Shown: positions 1 to 15,522 of the stretch, piece after piece
How the letters are laid out: every line of letters starts with the position of its first letter
Numbering within the stretch: the stretch's first letter is position 1
Notes under the pieces: model-generated
Database searches by the model: none
What the model was told of the DNA's origin: nothing
What the model saw: the letters and a program-made list of their open reading frames with translations, nothing else
Made by a program: the position numbers and the translations under genes
Assembly: GCF_000718135.1 (NCBI RefSeq)
Contig: NZ_JOEM01000034.1
Location: 1 to 41,639 of the forward strand
Origin: Streptomyces cyaneofuscatus
GTDB taxonomy: Bacteria; Actinomycetota; Actinomycetes; Streptomycetales; Streptomycetaceae
Direction: 5' to 3'
Length of the DNA stretch: 41,639 nt

Positions 1-30
1 ACCCTGTGGGAGAGTAGGACGCCGCCGAAC
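1..30 (+). rRNA. rrf: 5S ribosomal RNA, 3' end only
   Basis: The first 30 bases match the conserved 3' end of actinobacterial 5S rRNA (GTGGGAGAGTAGGAC followed by GCCGCCGAAC). The final CGCCGAAC would pair with the 5' end of the molecule, which lies outside the window. A terminator follows 12 bases later, so this is the distal end of an rRNA operon. The exact 3' end may differ by a base or two. Confidence 0.9.
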
Positions 31-42
31 AATTTTTCCGGG

Positions 43-74
43 AAAGCCCCGCACCGTATGGTGCGGGGCTTTTC
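43..74 (+). terminator. rRNA operon terminator
   Basis: A 10-bp perfect stem (AGCCCCGCAC, 45-54, with GTGCGGGGCT, 61-70) closes a 6-base loop and runs into a T stretch. It directly follows the 5S rRNA end, as expected for intrinsic termination of an rrn operon. Confidence 0.9.
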
Positions 75-214
75 TGCGTTCCGGGCCCAGGCGACCGGAC
101 CCTTCCCTCCCGGCCGACGGCAGTGCCCGCAAGCCCGCAAAAGTCGCGCCGGCCGCGATTATGAACATCCCCGGATCCCGTGTATGGTTTACCTTGTTGC
201 CACAGCGCAGCGAG

Positions 215-287
215 GCCCCAATAGCTCAGTCGGTAGAGCGTCTCCATGGTAAGGAGAAGGTCTGCGGTTCGATTCCGCATTGGGGCT
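215..287 (+). tRNA. tRNA-Thr (anticodon GGT)
   Basis: A complete 73-nt cloverleaf can be drawn: acceptor stem GCCCCAA/TTGGGGC, D stem GCTC/GAGC with a GG-containing loop, anticodon stem TCTCC/GGAGA around loop ATGGTAA (anticodon GGT), and T stem TGCGG/CCGCA with loop TTCGATT. The discriminator is U and the next two genomic bases are CA. GGT decodes threonine ACC/ACU, ACC being the main Thr codon in high-GC genomes. The gene stands alone between an rRNA operon and a terminator. Confidence 0.95.
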
Positions 288-307
288 CAGAGAGAATCAG
301 AGAGAAT

Positions 308-342
308 GCGAAAGGCCCCCGCCACTGGCGGGGGCCTTTCGC
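308..342. terminator. Bidirectional terminator between tRNA-Thr and osaC
   Basis: A perfect 16-bp inverted repeat (308-323 with 327-342) with a 3-base loop. It begins 20 bases after the tRNA and ends 15 bases from the stop codon of the convergent osaC gene, so it can end transcription from both sides. Confidence 0.9.
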
Positions 343-357
343 GTTGGTGGCCTTACA

Positions 358-2985
358 TCAGGCGCGGGGCGGCTCCGGGACGCGCATGGCCAGGATCGCC
401 ATGTCGTCCGAGGCGGGCTCCGCGGCGAAGCGTTCCACGGCTCGCAGGATGCGTGCGGCGACCGCTCCGGCCGTCAGGCCCGTACAGGTCGAGAGGACGT
501 CCGCGAGGCCGTCGTCGCCGAGCATGCGGGTACCCTCGCGGCGCTCGGTGACGCCGTCGGTGACACAGAGGAGGACGTCGCCCGGGTTCAGGGTGACCTC
601 CTGCTCGTACAGCTCCAGGTCCTCCAGGACGCCGAGCAGGGGCTGCGGTTCGGCCGCGGACTCCACGGAGCCGTCCTGGCGCAGGCGCAGCGGCAGCGGG
701 TGGCCGGCGCAGACCACCTTCAGGAGGGCGCTGCCGTCCTCCTGGGGCCACAGCTCGCCGTACAGGAGCGTGAGGAAGCGGCTGCGGGCGCCCTCGTCGA
801 GGATCGCCGCGTTGAGGCGCTCCAGGACCGCCGGGCCGGGGAAGCCCTCCTTGGCGAGCAGGCGCAGAGCGTGGCGAGCCAGGCCCGTGACGGCCGCCGC
901 CTCCGGGCCCGTACCGCAGACGTCGCCGATGGCGAAGCCGTACGCACCGTCGTGGATCGGGAAGACGTCGTAGAAGTCGCCGCCGACCTCGTTGCCCTCG
1001 CCCGCGGCACGGTAGATGACCTCGATCTCGACGTTCGGGACATCGGGGAGGCCCGGGGGCAGCAGGCTGCGCTGGAGGGACTGGCTGATCGCCATGCGCT
1101 CCGAGTACAGGCGGGCGTTGTCCAGGGCCAGGGCGGCCCTGCGGGAGAGATCCTCGGCCAGTTCCAGGATCTCCTGGCGGAAGTGGTCGTCCGAGGGCTT
1201 CCCGAGCGTCAGCATGCCGATCACGCGGTTGCGGGCGACCAGCGGCAGGACCACCGTCTCGCCGCCGACGGCCTGGGCCGTGGCGAGGATGGTGCGGGTG
1301 GCCGTGGACATGCTCAGCGGTGCGTCGTGGGCCAGGCTGCGACTGGAGGTGGACAGCGCCGCGCGGTGACCGGCCTCGGACGGGGCGGCCCAGATGCGGG
1401 CGCCCGGCGTCGGGACCGGGTCGGGCGGGGCGATCTTGGAGAGCAGGGTCTTGAGGCCGTCGATGAGGTCCTCGTCCTCGTGGAGCACGTACGAGAGGTA
1501 CGGGTCCGAGGACTGGTCCGCGATCGTGTAGACCGCGCACCAGGTGGCCAGGGTCGGGACCGTCATCTGGGCCATCAGCGCCAGCGTCTGGTCGCGGTCG
1601 AGTGTGCCGGCCAGCAGGTCGGAGGCCTCCACCAGGAAGGAGAGGGAGCCGCGGCGCAGCCGTTCCAGCTCGCCGAGGCGCGCGGACTCCACCGCCAGGG
1701 CGATGCGGTCGGCGGCGAACTGGAGGCGCAGGGCCTCCTCGTTCGAGTAGCGGCCGCGGGCCTCGGCCGCGACGCCCAGGGAGCCCGTGAGGCGGCCCTC
1801 GACCTTGAGCGGGACCGTGACGACCGAGCGCATCCCGGTGTCGGTGAGGAGCGGAACGGCGCCGGGGACGGCGGTCAGGTCCTCGTGGACCGCCGGCATC
1901 CGGGCGGAGCCGTACCGGCCTGTTCCGGCTTCGACGGGGACTCTCGCGAAGCGCTGACGGGCCGAGGGGAGGCCCGTCGTGGCGCGGACCTCCAGCTCCG
2001 TCTCGTCGTCGGTGGCGAGGAGGAGGAACGCCGCGTCGGCGTCGAGCATGTCGCGGGCGCGCTCCACCGTGCGCTGGAGCAGGCCGTCCAGGTCGTCGGG
2101 GGCGGGGGAGCCGATGAAGACCTCGAACGGGTCCGCGGAGCGGTTCTCGGACGAGGAGTCGGAGACCGGGGCGCGGACCGGGGACTGGAGGACGGCGCGT
2201 TCGTAGTCGCGGACGAGGAGGCAGACCGTGGACGGTTCGCCGTCGGTGTCGCGGACCCGCAGGTGCGAGGCGTAGACGGGGGTGACGCGGCCGTCGGCGC
2301 AGCGGATCCCGTAGCTGCCCTCCCAGCGGGAGAGCCGGAGCGCGTCCGCGATGCCGGTGTTGGTGCCGGGGGTGTGCGGCCAGGCCACGAAGTCGGTGAG
2401 CTGCTTGCCGGCGACCTCGTCCGCCCCGTGCCCGAAGAGGAAGGCCGCGTCGTCGTTCCACGCGGCGATCGAGCCGGAGTGGTCGATCTGGACGACCGCG
2501 ACCCGTACGCGCTGGTCCGCCACGGGCAGCAGCGCGGTGGGCAGGAGCGGTCCGGCGGAGCGGATGCCGACCGGGCGCTCGGGGAGGTCCAGCTGAAACC
2601 AGACATGTTTGCGGGTGGGGGTGTACTCGACGCCCCAGCGGGAGGCCAGGGCGGCGCAGAGGAGCAGGCCCCGGCCGTTCTCGCGGTCCGGGGAGCCGAA
2701 GTCGAGTCCGTTGCTCTGGAGCGGGACCTCACGCTCCGGATAGTGGTCGGCGACCTCGACGCGTACGCCGTCCTCGGTGCGGAGGCAGAGGACGTCGGCC
2801 GCCGTCCCCGCGTGGACCACGGCGTTGGTGACGAGCTCGCTGGTGAGGACGACGGCGTCGTCGACGACATCGTTGTATCCCCACCCCTGGAGGGTGTCCC
2901 GGACAAAGGCGCGGGCGGTCGCGACCGAGCGCCCGACCGGTTCGAAGGTGGCGGCCGCGCGCGCGGTGATCACAGCACTCCCCAT
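358..2985 (-). CDS. osaC: OsaC-like anti-sigma kinase / PAS-GAF / SpoIIE phosphatase
   Basis: The 875-aa multidomain protein has, in order: an RsbW-like HATPase domain (about 1-130, with the N box in [13 protein letters not shown]), a PAS domain (about 150-270), two GAF-like regions (about 320-640) and a C-terminal PP2C/SpoIIE phosphatase (about 660-870) with [27 protein letters not shown] and DDMAIL. No membrane segment is seen. This domain order, and the divergent position next to osaA, match OsaC of S. coelicolor, which modulates the osmotic-stress sigma factor SigB. The start was chosen at [12 protein letters not shown] because the homology begins there; upstream codons in frame look non-coding. 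A GGGGAAG stretch lies somewhat far upstream as a possible ribosome site. The role in SigB control is inferred from the family. Confidence 0.88.
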   Translation of the reverse strand: MGSAVITARAAATFEPVGRSVATARAFVRDTLQGWGYNDVVDDAVVLTSELVTNAVVHAGTAADVLCLRTEDGVRVEVADHYPEREVPLQSNGLDFGSPDRENGRGLLLCAALASRWGVEYTPTRKHVWFQLDLPERPVGIRSAGPLLPTALLPVADQRVRVAVVQIDHSGSIAAWNDDAAFLFGHGADEVAGKQLTDFVAWPHTPGTNTGIADALRLSRWEGSYGIRCADGRVTPVYASHLRVRDTDGEPSTVCLLVRDYERAVLQSPVRAPVSDSSSENRSADPFEVFIGSPAPDDLDGLLQRTVERARDMLDADAAFLLLATDDETELEVRATTGLPSARQRFARVPVEAGTGRYGSARMPAVHEDLTAVPGAVPLLTDTGMRSVVTVPLKVEGRLTGSLGVAAEARGRYSNEEALRLQFAADRIALAVESARLGELERLRRGSLSFLVEASDLLAGTLDRDQTLALMAQMTVPTLATWCAVYTIADQSSDPYLSYVLHEDEDLIDGLKTLLSKIAPPDPVPTPGARIWAAPSEAGHRAALSTSSRSLAHDAPLSMSTATRTILATAQAVGGETVVLPLVARNRVIGMLTLGKPSDDHFRQEILELAEDLSRRAALALDNARLYSERMAISQSLQRSLLPPGLPDVPNVEIEVIYRAAGEGNEVGGDFYDVFPIHDGAYGFAIGDVCGTGPEAAAVTGLARHALRLLAKEGFPGPAVLERLNAAILDEGARSRFLTLLYGELWPQEDGSALLKVVCAGHPLPLRLRQDGSVESAAEPQPLLGVLEDLELYEQEVTLNPGDVLLCVTDGVTERREGTRMLGDDGLADVLSTCTGLTAGAVAARILRAVERFAAEPASDDMAILAMRVPEPPRA

Positions 2986-3328
2986 ATTGGTGTCTCGTCG
3001 CTTCCCCGAGTCCTGTGCCCGTTTCTCGCCGCTTCGATTCGCTTGCCAGGCTAGACGTATCTCAAGGGTGCCGGGTACACGAGGGCCGAGATCGGGACAG
3101 GACGCCGCAGGAGTTGTGCGCGGGCGCACGAGTATGTCTTCCGGTAGGAGTGACGGGGTGCAAGCGGGGGAGGTTGCCCGCCGACCTGTTCCGGCCTGGT
3201 ACGTTGCAACGATTTGACGTCCGCCCGGCCACCCGTTGACGGTGTGCTGTGGCGGTGGTCCACAGTGGAGCTGGGCAAGCTTCCGGATAGGCCCGAGCGA
3301 AACGGTCAACCCCTGCGGGAGGGACACG
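2986..3328. other. Divergent control region between osaC and osaA
   Basis: A 343-bp gene-free stretch that must hold the promoters of both osaC (leftward) and osaA (rightward). Visible elements are a perfect palindrome GTGCGC-GG-GCGCAC (3116-3129), a second palindrome CGTTGCAACG (3202-3211) and two TTGACG hexamers nearby that could be -35 elements. I could not pair them convincingly with -10 elements, and I see no clear SigB-type promoter (GTTT-N14/16-GGGTAT). Confidence 0.5.
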
Positions 3329-8818
<5,490 letters not shown>

Positions 8819-9062
8819 TGGGATACTGAGCGAATCGGCGTGAGTTGCTGATCGGCTGTGCGCGAACGGGTGTGAACGCCCTGTATCCGGGGAACCTTCT
8901 GGTCTCCCACCGCGTTTGCGGTATGTGCACAGTGACATCGCGGTGACAGGGTGTGGTGACGGGCGGGGTGCGGCTACCATGACCGGCACAAGGACGGACG
9001 GCGTAAGGGAGTCGTCCCCTGGGGCGGCACCCGGTGCATTTCCGGGGCGAGGAGGACGGGCC

Positions 9063-9746
9063 ATGGTGCAGAAGGCCAAGATCCTCCTGGTCGATGACCG
9101 GCCGGAGAATCTGCTGGCGCTGGAGGCCATCCTCTCTGCGCTCGATCAGACACTGGTCCGGGCATCGTCAGGGGAGGAGGCGCTCAAAGCGCTGCTCACG
9201 GACGACTTCGCGGTCATTCTGCTGGACGTCCAGATGCCGGGCATGGACGGTTTCGAGACCGCCGCCCACATCAAGCGGCGGGAGCGGACGCGGGACATCC
9301 CGATCATCTTCCTCACCGCGATCAACCACGGTCCGCACCACACCTTCCGCGGATATGCGGCCGGCGCGGTGGACTACATCTCCAAGCCGTTCGACCCGTG
9401 GGTGCTGCGGGCGAAGGTCTCGGTCTTCGTCGAGCTGTACATGAAGAACTGCAAGCTCCGCGAGCAGGCCGCGCTCCTGCGACTCCAGCTGGAGGGCGAC
9501 GGCCACGCGGGCGGCGAGCACGAGAAGGAGCCGGCCGGTCTGCTGGCCGAACTCTCCGCGCGGCTCGCGGCGGTCGAGGAGCAGGCGGAAGCCCTCTCCA
9601 AGCAGCTCGACGACGAGTCCGCCGATGCCGCGGCCGTCGCCACGGCGGCCCATCTCGAACGCAAGCTGACCGGCCTGCGCCGCGCGCTCGACGCGCTGGA
9701 GCCGGGCACGGGCGGCGGCGCCGGAATCCTGCCCGCTCAGCAGTAG
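9063..9746 (+). CDS. osaB: OsaB-like response regulator
   Basis: A 227-aa protein with a receiver domain (1-125; D11/D12, phospho-acceptor D55 in ILLDVQMPGMDG, T85, K108 in SKPFD) and a C-terminal coiled-coil tail rich in Ala, Glu and Leu. It has no DNA-binding output domain, so it probably acts by protein contact. Its position after the OsaA-type kinase matches the S. coelicolor osmoadaptation pair. The ATG at 9063 is preceded by GAGGAGG. An in-frame ATG at 8979 would add 28 residues of poor conservation potential and is less likely. The 244-base gap to osaA leaves room for its own promoter. Confidence 0.9.
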   Translation: MVQKAKILLVDDRPENLLALEAILSALDQTLVRASSGEEALKALLTDDFAVILLDVQMPGMDGFETAAHIKRRERTRDIPIIFLTAINHGPHHTFRGYAAGAVDYISKPFDPWVLRAKVSVFVELYMKNCKLREQAALLRLQLEGDGHAGGEHEKEPAGLLAELSARLAAVEEQAEALSKQLDDESADAAAVATAAHLERKLTGLRRALDALEPGTGGGAGILPAQQ

Positions 9747-9800
9747 GGCCTTCCGCCCGTCAGAACCAGGGCTTTCCCGTCAGACCAGGGCTTTCCGTAG
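9741..9800 (+). repeat. Three imperfect 20-bp tandem repeats at the osaB stop codon
   Basis: Three consecutive 20-base units (9741, 9761, 9781) share CAG-...-GGGC-TT-C-CGT; the second reads CAGAACCAGGGCTTTCCCGT. The first unit contains the osaB stop codon TAG. Cause unknown; similar stop-proximal repeats occur elsewhere in the window. Confidence 0.75.
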
Positions 9801-9948
9801 GGATCGGCCGATCAGGGTGGATCGGACCGGGCCCGGGGCGCTCCTCGCCATGAGGGCGCGTCAGTTCCCGGCCGTCCGGAGGCGACACGGTCGGGTGAAC
9901 CGGTAGGCGAACGTGTTCACGGGCGTCGACACCGGTAACCTCGGCACC

Positions 9949-12777
9949 ATGGCCTCACGTACGTCCGGCAAGGGTTCCCAGGGCACGGCGGGCACCGCGA
10001 AGCGCGTCGGCCGTACACCGGGGCCGGCGAAGAAAGCCGCGCCCGCCAGGAAGACCGCCCCCAAGAAGTCGACCGCGCCCGCGAAGAGGGCGCCGGCGAA
10101 GAAGGTGGCGGCCAAGAGGCCCGCGCCGAAACCCGCACCGTCCCCCACCAACGGCATCTACCGGCTGGTGCGCGCCATCTGGCTCGGCACGGCCCACGGC
10201 GTCGGCGCGGTGTTCCGCTCCATAGGGCGCGGTGCGAAGGGACTTGACCCCGCCCACCGCAAGGACGGCCTCGCCCTCCTGCTTCTCGGCCTCGCGCTGA
10301 TCGTGGCCGCGGGCACCTGGTCCAATCTCCAGGGGCCGGTCGGCGACCTGGTGGAGATGCTGGTGACCGGGGCGTTCGGCCGCCTCGATCTGCTCGCGCC
10401 GATACTGCTCGGCGCCATGGCCGTACGGCTGATCCTGTATCCGGAGCGGCCCGACGCCAACGGCCGGATCGTCATCGGGCTCTCCGCCCTCGTCGTCGGC
10501 GTCCTCGGCCAGGTCCACATCGCCTGCGGCTCGCCGGGCCGCGAGGACGGCACGGAGGCGATGCAGGACGCGGGCGGGCTGGTGGGCTGGGCCGCGTCGA
10601 AGCCGCTGATCTTCATGATGGGCGAGGTCCTCGCCGTACCGCTGCTGGTGCTGCTCACCGTCTTCGGCCTGCTCGTCGTCACCGCGACCCCGGTCAACGC
10701 CATCCCGCGCCGGCTGCGGCAGCTCGGCGTCCGCCTCGGCATCGTGGAACCCGCGTACGAGCCCGGCGAGGTGTACGAGGACGACGACGAGCGGTACGAC
10801 GAGCAGTGGCGCGAGGCGCTGCCCGCCGGGACGCGGCGCGGCTCCGGGCGCCGGCAGGCCCCTGACGCCGACGACGCCGTCTACGACCACGACCATGCCG
10901 AGGCCGAGGCGCTCACCAAGCGCAGGCGGCCCCGCCGGCCCGCCGCTCAGCCCGCGATGAACCGGACCATGGACGCGGTGGACGTCGCGGCGGCCGCGGC
11001 CGCCGCACTCGACGGGGCCGTACTCAACGGCATTTCGCCCTCGCCGGTCGTCGCCGACCTGACCCAGGGCGTCTCGGTGGACCGGGACCGGGACCGTACC
11101 GGCTCGACGCCCGTGCCCGGAGCCCGGGAGGCCGGACAGCACGGCGGCGCGGGCAAGGACCGGGGGAACGCGGGCAAGGCGGGGGCTGCCGCTTCCGGGC
11201 CCGTCGACCCCGGTGGCGTACCGGATCTGACCAAGCCCGCTCCCGAGCGGACGGGGGACCTGCCCGCCCGCGCCGAGCAGCTCCAGCTCTCCGGCGACAT
11301 CACGTACTCGCTGCCCTCGCTCGACCTGCTGGAGCGCGGCGGGCCCGGCAAGACCCGCAGCGCCGCCAACGACGCCGTCGTCGCCTCGCTGACCAACGTG
11401 TTCACCGAGTTCAAGGTCGACGCCGTCGTCACCGGCTTCACCCGGGGCCCGACGGTCACCCGGTACGAGATCGAGCTCGGCCCGGCCGTGAAGGTCGAGA
11501 AGATCACGGCGCTCGCCAAGAACATCGCGTACGCCGTCGCCAGTCCGGACGTGCGGATCATCTCGCCGATCCCGGGGAAGTCGGCCGTCGGCATCGAGAT
11601 CCCCAACTCCGACCGGGAGATGGTCAACCTCGGTGACGTGCTGCGCCTCGCGGACGCGGCCGAGGACGACCACCCCATGCTCGTGGCGCTCGGCAAGAAC
11701 GTCGAGGGCGGCTACGAGATGGCCAACCTGGCGAAGATGCCGCACGTCCTGGTCGCCGGCGCCACCGGATCGGGTAAGTCCTCCTGCATCAACTGCCTGA
11801 TCACCTCGGTCATGGTGCGGGCCACCCCCGAGGACGTCCGGATGGTCCTCGTCGACCCCAAGCGCGTCGAGCTCACCGCGTACGAGGGCATTCCGCACCT
11901 GATCACCCCGATCATCACCAACCCCAAGAAGGCCGCCGAGGCGCTCCAGTGGGTCGTGCGGGAGATGGACCTGCGCTACGACGACCTCGCCGCCTTCGGC
12001 TACCGGCACATCGACGACTTCAACCACGCCGTGCGCACCGGCAAGTGCAAGACGCCCGAGGGCAGCGAGCGGGAGCTGTCCCCGTACCCGTACCTCCTGG
12101 TGATCGTCGACGAGCTGGCCGACCTGATGATGGTCGCCCCACGCGACGTCGAGGACTCCATCGTCCGCATCACCCAGCTGGCCCGCGCCGCCGGGATCCA
12201 CCTGGTGCTCGCCACCCAGCGGCCCTCGGTCGACGTGGTGACCGGTCTGATCAAGGCGAACGTGCCCTCCCGGCTCGCCTTCGCCACCTCCTCCCTCGCC
12301 GACAGCCGGGTCATCCTCGACCAGCCCGGTGCCGAGAAGCTCATCGGCAAGGGCGACGGGCTCTTCCTCCCGATGGGCGCCAACAAGCCCACCCGTATGC
12401 AGGGCGCCTTCGTCACCGAGGACGAGGTCGCGGCCGTCGTCCAGCACTGCAAGGACCAGATGGCCCCGGTCTTCCGGGACGACGTCGTGGTCGGTACGAA
12501 GCAGAAGAAGGAGATCGACGAGGACATCGGCGACGACCTCGACCTGCTCTGCCAGGCCGCCGAGCTGGTCGTCTCCACCCAGTTCGGGTCCACCTCGATG
12601 CTCCAGCGCAAGCTGCGGGTCGGCTTCGCGAAGGCGGGGCGGCTGATGGACCTGATGGAGTCCCGGAACATCGTCGGCCCCAGCGAGGGATCCAAGGCGC
12701 GCGACGTCATGGTGAAACCGGACGAGCTCGACGGGGTGTTGGCCGTCATCCGAGGGGAATCCGCTCCAGAGGGGTAA
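9949..12777 (+). CDS. ftsK: DNA translocase FtsK/SpoIIIE
   Basis: A 942-aa membrane-anchored DNA pump that moves chromosomes through closing septa. After a Lys/Ala/Pro-rich tail come about four membrane helices (around 95-250), an acidic/disordered linker and the motor domain with Walker A GATGSGKS (604-611) and Walker [14 protein letters not shown] (D721, E722). The C-terminal gamma winged-helix domain (around 870-930) recognises the translocation sequence. The start at ATG 9949 was chosen because MASR... is typical and a TAACCT -10 element lies seven bases before it, suggesting a leaderless mRNA. A GTG at 9913 with a weak GGTAGG ribosome site is the alternative, adding 12 residues. Streptomyces ftsK acts in sporulation septation and is dispensable for growth. 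Confidence 0.95.
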   Translation: MASRTSGKGSQGTAGTAKRVGRTPGPAKKAAPARKTAPKKSTAPAKRAPAKKVAAKRPAPKPAPSPTNGIYRLVRAIWLGTAHGVGAVFRSIGRGAKGLDPAHRKDGLALLLLGLALIVAAGTWSNLQGPVGDLVEMLVTGAFGRLDLLAPILLGAMAVRLILYPERPDANGRIVIGLSALVVGVLGQVHIACGSPGREDGTEAMQDAGGLVGWAASKPLIFMMGEVLAVPLLVLLTVFGLLVVTATPVNAIPRRLRQLGVRLGIVEPAYEPGEVYEDDDERYDEQWREALPAGTRRGSGRRQAPDADDAVYDHDHAEAEALTKRRRPRRPAAQPAMNRTMDAVDVAAAAAAALDGAVLNGISPSPVVADLTQGVSVDRDRDRTGSTPVPGAREAGQHGGAGKDRGNAGKAGAAASGPVDPGGVPDLTKPAPERTGDLPARAEQLQLSGDITYSLPSLDLLERGGPGKTRSAANDAVVASLTNVFTEFKVDAVVTGFTRGPTVTRYEIELGPAVKVEKITALAKNIAYAVASPDVRIISPIPGKSAVGIEIPNSDREMVNLGDVLRLADAAEDDHPMLVALGKNVEGGYEMANLAKMPHVLVAGATGSGKSSCINCLITSVMVRATPEDVRMVLVDPKRVELTAYEGIPHLITPIITNPKKAAEALQWVVREMDLRYDDLAAFGYRHIDDFNHAVRTGKCKTPEGSERELSPYPYLLVIVDELADLMMVAPRDVEDSIVRITQLARAAGIHLVLATQRPSVDVVTGLIKANVPSRLAFATSSLADSRVILDQPGAEKLIGKGDGLFLPMGANKPTRMQGAFVTEDEVAAVVQHCKDQMAPVFRDDVVVGTKQKKEIDEDIGDDLDLLCQAAELVVSTQFGSTSMLQRKLRVGFAKAGRLMDLMESRNIVGPSEGSKARDVMVKPDELDGVLAVIRGESAPEG

Positions 12778-12833
12778 TCCACCCGTAAAGGTTTCGTGGG
12801 CAACCGTTTCGTGCGGTCGTACGTCAAGTTGGA

Positions 12834-12862
12834 GGGAGGGGGGAACGATGTTCCTCCCTCCC
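12834..12862 (+). terminator. Probable ftsK terminator
   Basis: A 13-bp stem (12834-12846 with 12850-12862, one G-U pair) around a 3-base GAT loop lies 57 bases after the ftsK stop. It lacks a T run, as is common for Streptomyces terminators. Confidence 0.7.
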
Positions 12863-13008
12863 GCCCAGCCCGTTGTCCCCCACCCTGTTCGGCCCACTCC
12901 AGGTTGCCCAGTCCTCGATCGGGGCACGGTCCCGTCCCCGCTCCGCCCGCGGAGCGGTCCGCGGGGCCGTCCGGCGAACCCGATGGCGTACAAAGCCGTC
13001 CCTCCCGG
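12863..13008. other. Gene-free spacer before the rodZ-like gene
   Basis: Part of a 301-bp gap (12778-13078). Apart from the ftsK terminator and the downstream promoter, the only structure is a perfect 8-bp hairpin CCGCTCCG/CGGAGCGG with a 4-base loop (12938-12957). Nothing coding is apparent. Confidence 0.5.
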
Positions 13009-13039
13009 TTGCCCCTCCCTTTCGTACCCCCCCTAGACT
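13009..13039 (+). promoter_or_regulatory. Predicted promoter of the rodZ-like gene
   Basis: A TTGCCC -35 (13009-13014) and a consensus Streptomyces -10 TAGACT (13034-13039) are spaced by 19 bases, giving a start near 13046 and a leader of about 33 bases with GAAAGG before the GTG codon. Confidence 0.55.
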
Positions 13040-13078
13040 GAACATCCAGCAGGTGGCTCACGCTCGAAAGGCGCCCCC

Positions 13079-13882
13079 GTGTCCATCGGCAACTCCCCCG
13101 AAGACGACCGGCCTTCGATCGGTCGTGCCCTTCAGCAGGCTCGTATCGCCGCAGGTCTGACGGTCGAGGAAGTCAGCAGCTCCACCCGGGTGCGCATCCC
13201 CATCGTGCACGCGATCGAGGAGGACGACTTCTCGCGCTGTGGCGGCGACGTCTACGCACGCGGCCACATCCGCAACATCGCCCGTGCCGTCGGTATCGAC
13301 CCGGAACCTCTGGTCGAGCGTTACGACGGAGACCACGGCGGCCGTCCCGCACCGACCCCCGCGGCTCCGCTGTTCGATGCGGAGCGCATCCGTTCCGAAC
13401 CGCGGCGGCCCAACTGGACCGCGGCCATGGTCGCGGCCATCGTCGCCGTCATCGGCTTCGTCGGCTTCACCCTCTTCAACGGTGGCGACGACAAGCCTTC
13501 GAACACCGCCACGGTCGCGGAGGGCTCCAAGCCCGACAAGACCGCGGCCAAACCCACCACCACCAAGCCGGCCGACCCTGCGCCCGTGCCGTCCGAGAGT
13601 GCCATCGCCGCCGCCCCCCGGGACAAGGTGACGGTCAAGCTCGGCGCGAGCCAGGGCAAGAGCTGGATCTCCGTCAAGGACCACAACGGCCGGCTGCTCT
13701 TCGACGGGCTGCTGCTCGAAGGTGAGTCCAAGACCTTCCAGGACAAGGAGCGCATCGACCTCGTCCTCGGCAACGCCGGGGCGATCGAGCTCTTCGTGAA
13801 CGGGAAGAAGCTGCAGGACCGTTTCGAGCCGGGTCAGGTCGAACGGCTCACGTACACCAAGGGTGACCCCGAGGCCGGCTGA
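13079..13882 (+). CDS. RodZ-like membrane-anchored helix-turn-helix protein
   Basis: A 267-aa protein with an N-terminal Xre-type HTH (about 12-80, containing [16 protein letters not shown] and [11 protein letters not shown]), one transmembrane helix (about 118-138, [17 protein letters not shown]), a Pro/Thr/Lys-rich linker and a C-terminal DUF4115 beta domain (about 180-265). This is the RodZ layout: cytoplasmic HTH, single helix, outer domain. RodZ links MreB to the cell wall in rods; in Streptomyces the role is less clear. The GTG start at 13079 has GAAAGG upstream. The gene sits between ftsK and rimO with its own promoter and terminator. Confidence 0.85.
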   Translation: MSIGNSPEDDRPSIGRALQQARIAAGLTVEEVSSSTRVRIPIVHAIEEDDFSRCGGDVYARGHIRNIARAVGIDPEPLVERYDGDHGGRPAPTPAAPLFDAERIRSEPRRPNWTAAMVAAIVAVIGFVGFTLFNGGDDKPSNTATVAEGSKPDKTAAKPTTTKPADPAPVPSESAIAAAPRDKVTVKLGASQGKSWISVKDHNGRLLFDGLLLEGESKTFQDKERIDLVLGNAGAIELFVNGKKLQDRFEPGQVERLTYTKGDPEAG

Positions 13883-13903
13883 CCCCGCGCCTTCCCACCC
13901 CTT

Positions 13904-13938
13904 CGACGGGCGTCCGGCCTCGTGCCGGGCGCCCGTCG
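13904..13938 (+). terminator. Terminator after the rodZ-like gene
   Basis: A 15-bp stem (13904-13918 with 13924-13938, one wobble pair) and a 5-base CTCGT loop begin 21 bases after the stop codon. Strong hairpin, no T run. Confidence 0.8.
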
Positions 13939-14027
13939 GCGTTCTGCGCACCTTGCGCGCCTGCTACGGGGAGTAACAGGCGGAGGGGCAGGCAACCCTG
14001 CTCGGCGGGAGGGCCGCCGGGACGAAG

Positions 14028-14033
14028 TAGTCT
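14028..14033 (+). promoter_or_regulatory. -10 element of rimO, leaderless geometry
   Basis: TAGTCT, a consensus-like -10, ends seven bases before the rimO ATG at 14041, so transcription would start at the initiation codon. No good -35 is seen and no Shine-Dalgarno sequence is present. Confidence 0.5.
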
Positions 14034-14040
14034 TGAGTCC

Positions 14041-15522
14041 ATGCCCGAACGCCGTACCGTCGCCCTTGTCACTCTTGGCTGCGCCCGTAACGAGGTGGAC
14101 TCGGAGGAGCTTGCAGGCCGCTTGGCAGCGGACGGCTGGGACCTCGTCGAGGACGCCTCGGACGCGGATGTCGCAGTCGTCAACACCTGTGGGTTCGTCG
14201 AAGCCGCCAAGAAGGACTCCGTCGACGCCCTGCTCGAAGCCAACGATCTCAAGGACCACGGCCGCACCCAGGCCGTCGTCGCCGTCGGCTGCATGGCCGA
14301 GCGCTACGGCAAGGACCTCGCCGAGGCCTTGCCGGAAGCGGACGGCGTCCTCGGATTCGACGACTACGCCGACATCTCCGACCGGCTCCAGACCATCCTC
14401 AACGGCGGCATCCACGCCTCGCACACCCCGCGCGACCGCCGCAAGCTGCTCCCGATCAGCCCCGCCGAGCGGCAGGACGCCGCCGTGGCGCTGCCCGGCC
14501 ACGCCCAGGAGATGCCCGCCCCGGCCCCCGCGGACCTGCCGGAAGGTGTCGCTCCGGTCTCCGGGCCGCGCGCCCCGCTGCGCCGCCGGCTCGGCACCAG
14601 CCCCGTCGCCTCGGTGAAGCTCGCCTCCGGCTGCGACCGCCGCTGCTCCTTCTGCGCCATCCCCTCCTTCCGCGGCTCCTTCATCTCCCGCCGTCCCTCG
14701 GACGTGCTCCAGGAGACCCGCTGGCTGGCCGAGCAGGGCGTCAAGGAGGTCATGCTCGTCTCCGAGAACAACACCTCGTACGGCAAGGACCTCGGCGACA
14801 TCCGCCTCCTGGAGACCCTGTTGCCCGAGCTGGCCGACGTGGACGGTATCGAGCGGATCCGGGTCAGCTACCTCCAGCCCGCCGAGATGCGCCCCGGTCT
14901 CATCGACGTCCTCACCTCGACGCCGAAGGTCGCCCCGTACTTCGACCTCTCCTTCCAGCACTCCTCCCCGAGCGTGCTGCGTACGATGCGCCGCTTCGGT
15001 GACACCGACCGCTTCCTGGAGCTCCTGGACACCATCCGGAGCAAGGCCCCCGAGGCAGGCGCCCGGTCCAACTTCATCGTCGGGTTCCCCGGTGAGACCG
15101 AGGCGGACCTCGCCGAGCTGGAACGCTTCCTCACCGGCGCGCGCCTGGATGCCATCGGCGTCTTCGGCTACTCCGACGAGGAGGGCACCGAGGCCGTCGG
15201 CTACGAGAACAAGCTCGACGCCGACACCATCGCCGAGCGGCTCGCCCACATCTCCCAGCTGGCCGAGGAGCTGACCTCGCAGCGGGCCGAGGAGCGCGTC
15301 GGCGAGACCCTCCAGGTGCTCGTGGAGTCCATCGAGTCGGACGAGGACGGCGAGGTCGCGATCGGCCGCGCCGCGCACCAGGCCCCGGAAACGGACGGCC
15401 AGGTGGTCTTCACCACACGCGAGGGACTCGTGCCGGGCCGTATGGTCGAGGCAAAGGCAGTGGGCACCGAGGGCGTCGACCTGGTGGCCGAACACCACGA
15501 GCTTGCGGAGGCGGCCAGATGA
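14041..15522 (+). CDS. rimO: Ribosomal protein S12 methylthiotransferase RimO
   Basis: A 493-aa radical-SAM methylthiotransferase that modifies an aspartate of ribosomal protein S12 (uS12). The N-terminal UPF0004 domain carries the three auxiliary-cluster cysteines C14, C50 and C84. The radical SAM motif is CDRRCSFC (C198, C202, C205), and a C-terminal TRAM domain follows (about 425-490). Length is slightly above the usual 440 because of a Pro/Ala-rich insert around residues 150-180. The RimO rather than MiaB identity rests on [11 protein letters not shown] and overall similarity to actinobacterial RimO. The stop overlaps the pgsA start (ATGA), so the two are translationally coupled. Confidence 0.93.
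   Translation: MPERRTVALVTLGCARNEVDSEELAGRLAADGWDLVEDASDADVAVVNTCGFVEAAKKDSVDALLEANDLKDHGRTQAVVAVGCMAERYGKDLAEALPEADGVLGFDDYADISDRLQTILNGGIHASHTPRDRRKLLPISPAERQDAAVALPGHAQEMPAPAPADLPEGVAPVSGPRAPLRRRLGTSPVASVKLASGCDRRCSFCAIPSFRGSFISRRPSDVLQETRWLAEQGVKEVMLVSENNTSYGKDLGDIRLLETLLPELADVDGIERIRVSYLQPAEMRPGLIDVLTSTPKVAPYFDLSFQHSSPSVLRTMRRFGDTDRFLELLDTIRSKAPEAGARSNFIVGFPGETEADLAELERFLTGARLDAIGVFGYSDEEGTEAVGYENKLDADTIAERLAHISQLAEELTSQRAEERVGETLQVLVESIESDEDGEVAIGRAAHQAPETDGQVVFTTREGLVPGRMVEAKAVGTEGVDLVAEHHELAEAAR

Noticed and set aside
159..188. Possible promoter of tRNA-Thr (TTATGA, 18 bases, TATGGT)
   Set aside because: The -35 is poor and the match could be chance; the tRNA may also be read from further upstream.
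280..3054. A 924-codon open frame antisense to osaC
   Set aside because: Low-complexity translation without motifs; osaC on the other strand has full HATPase, PAS, GAF and SpoIIE motifs.
8930..9000. Possible promoter and earlier ATG (8979) for osaB
   Set aside because: TACCAT lacks a good -35, and the upstream extension reads as non-conserved sequence; the ATG at 9063 has a much better ribosome site.
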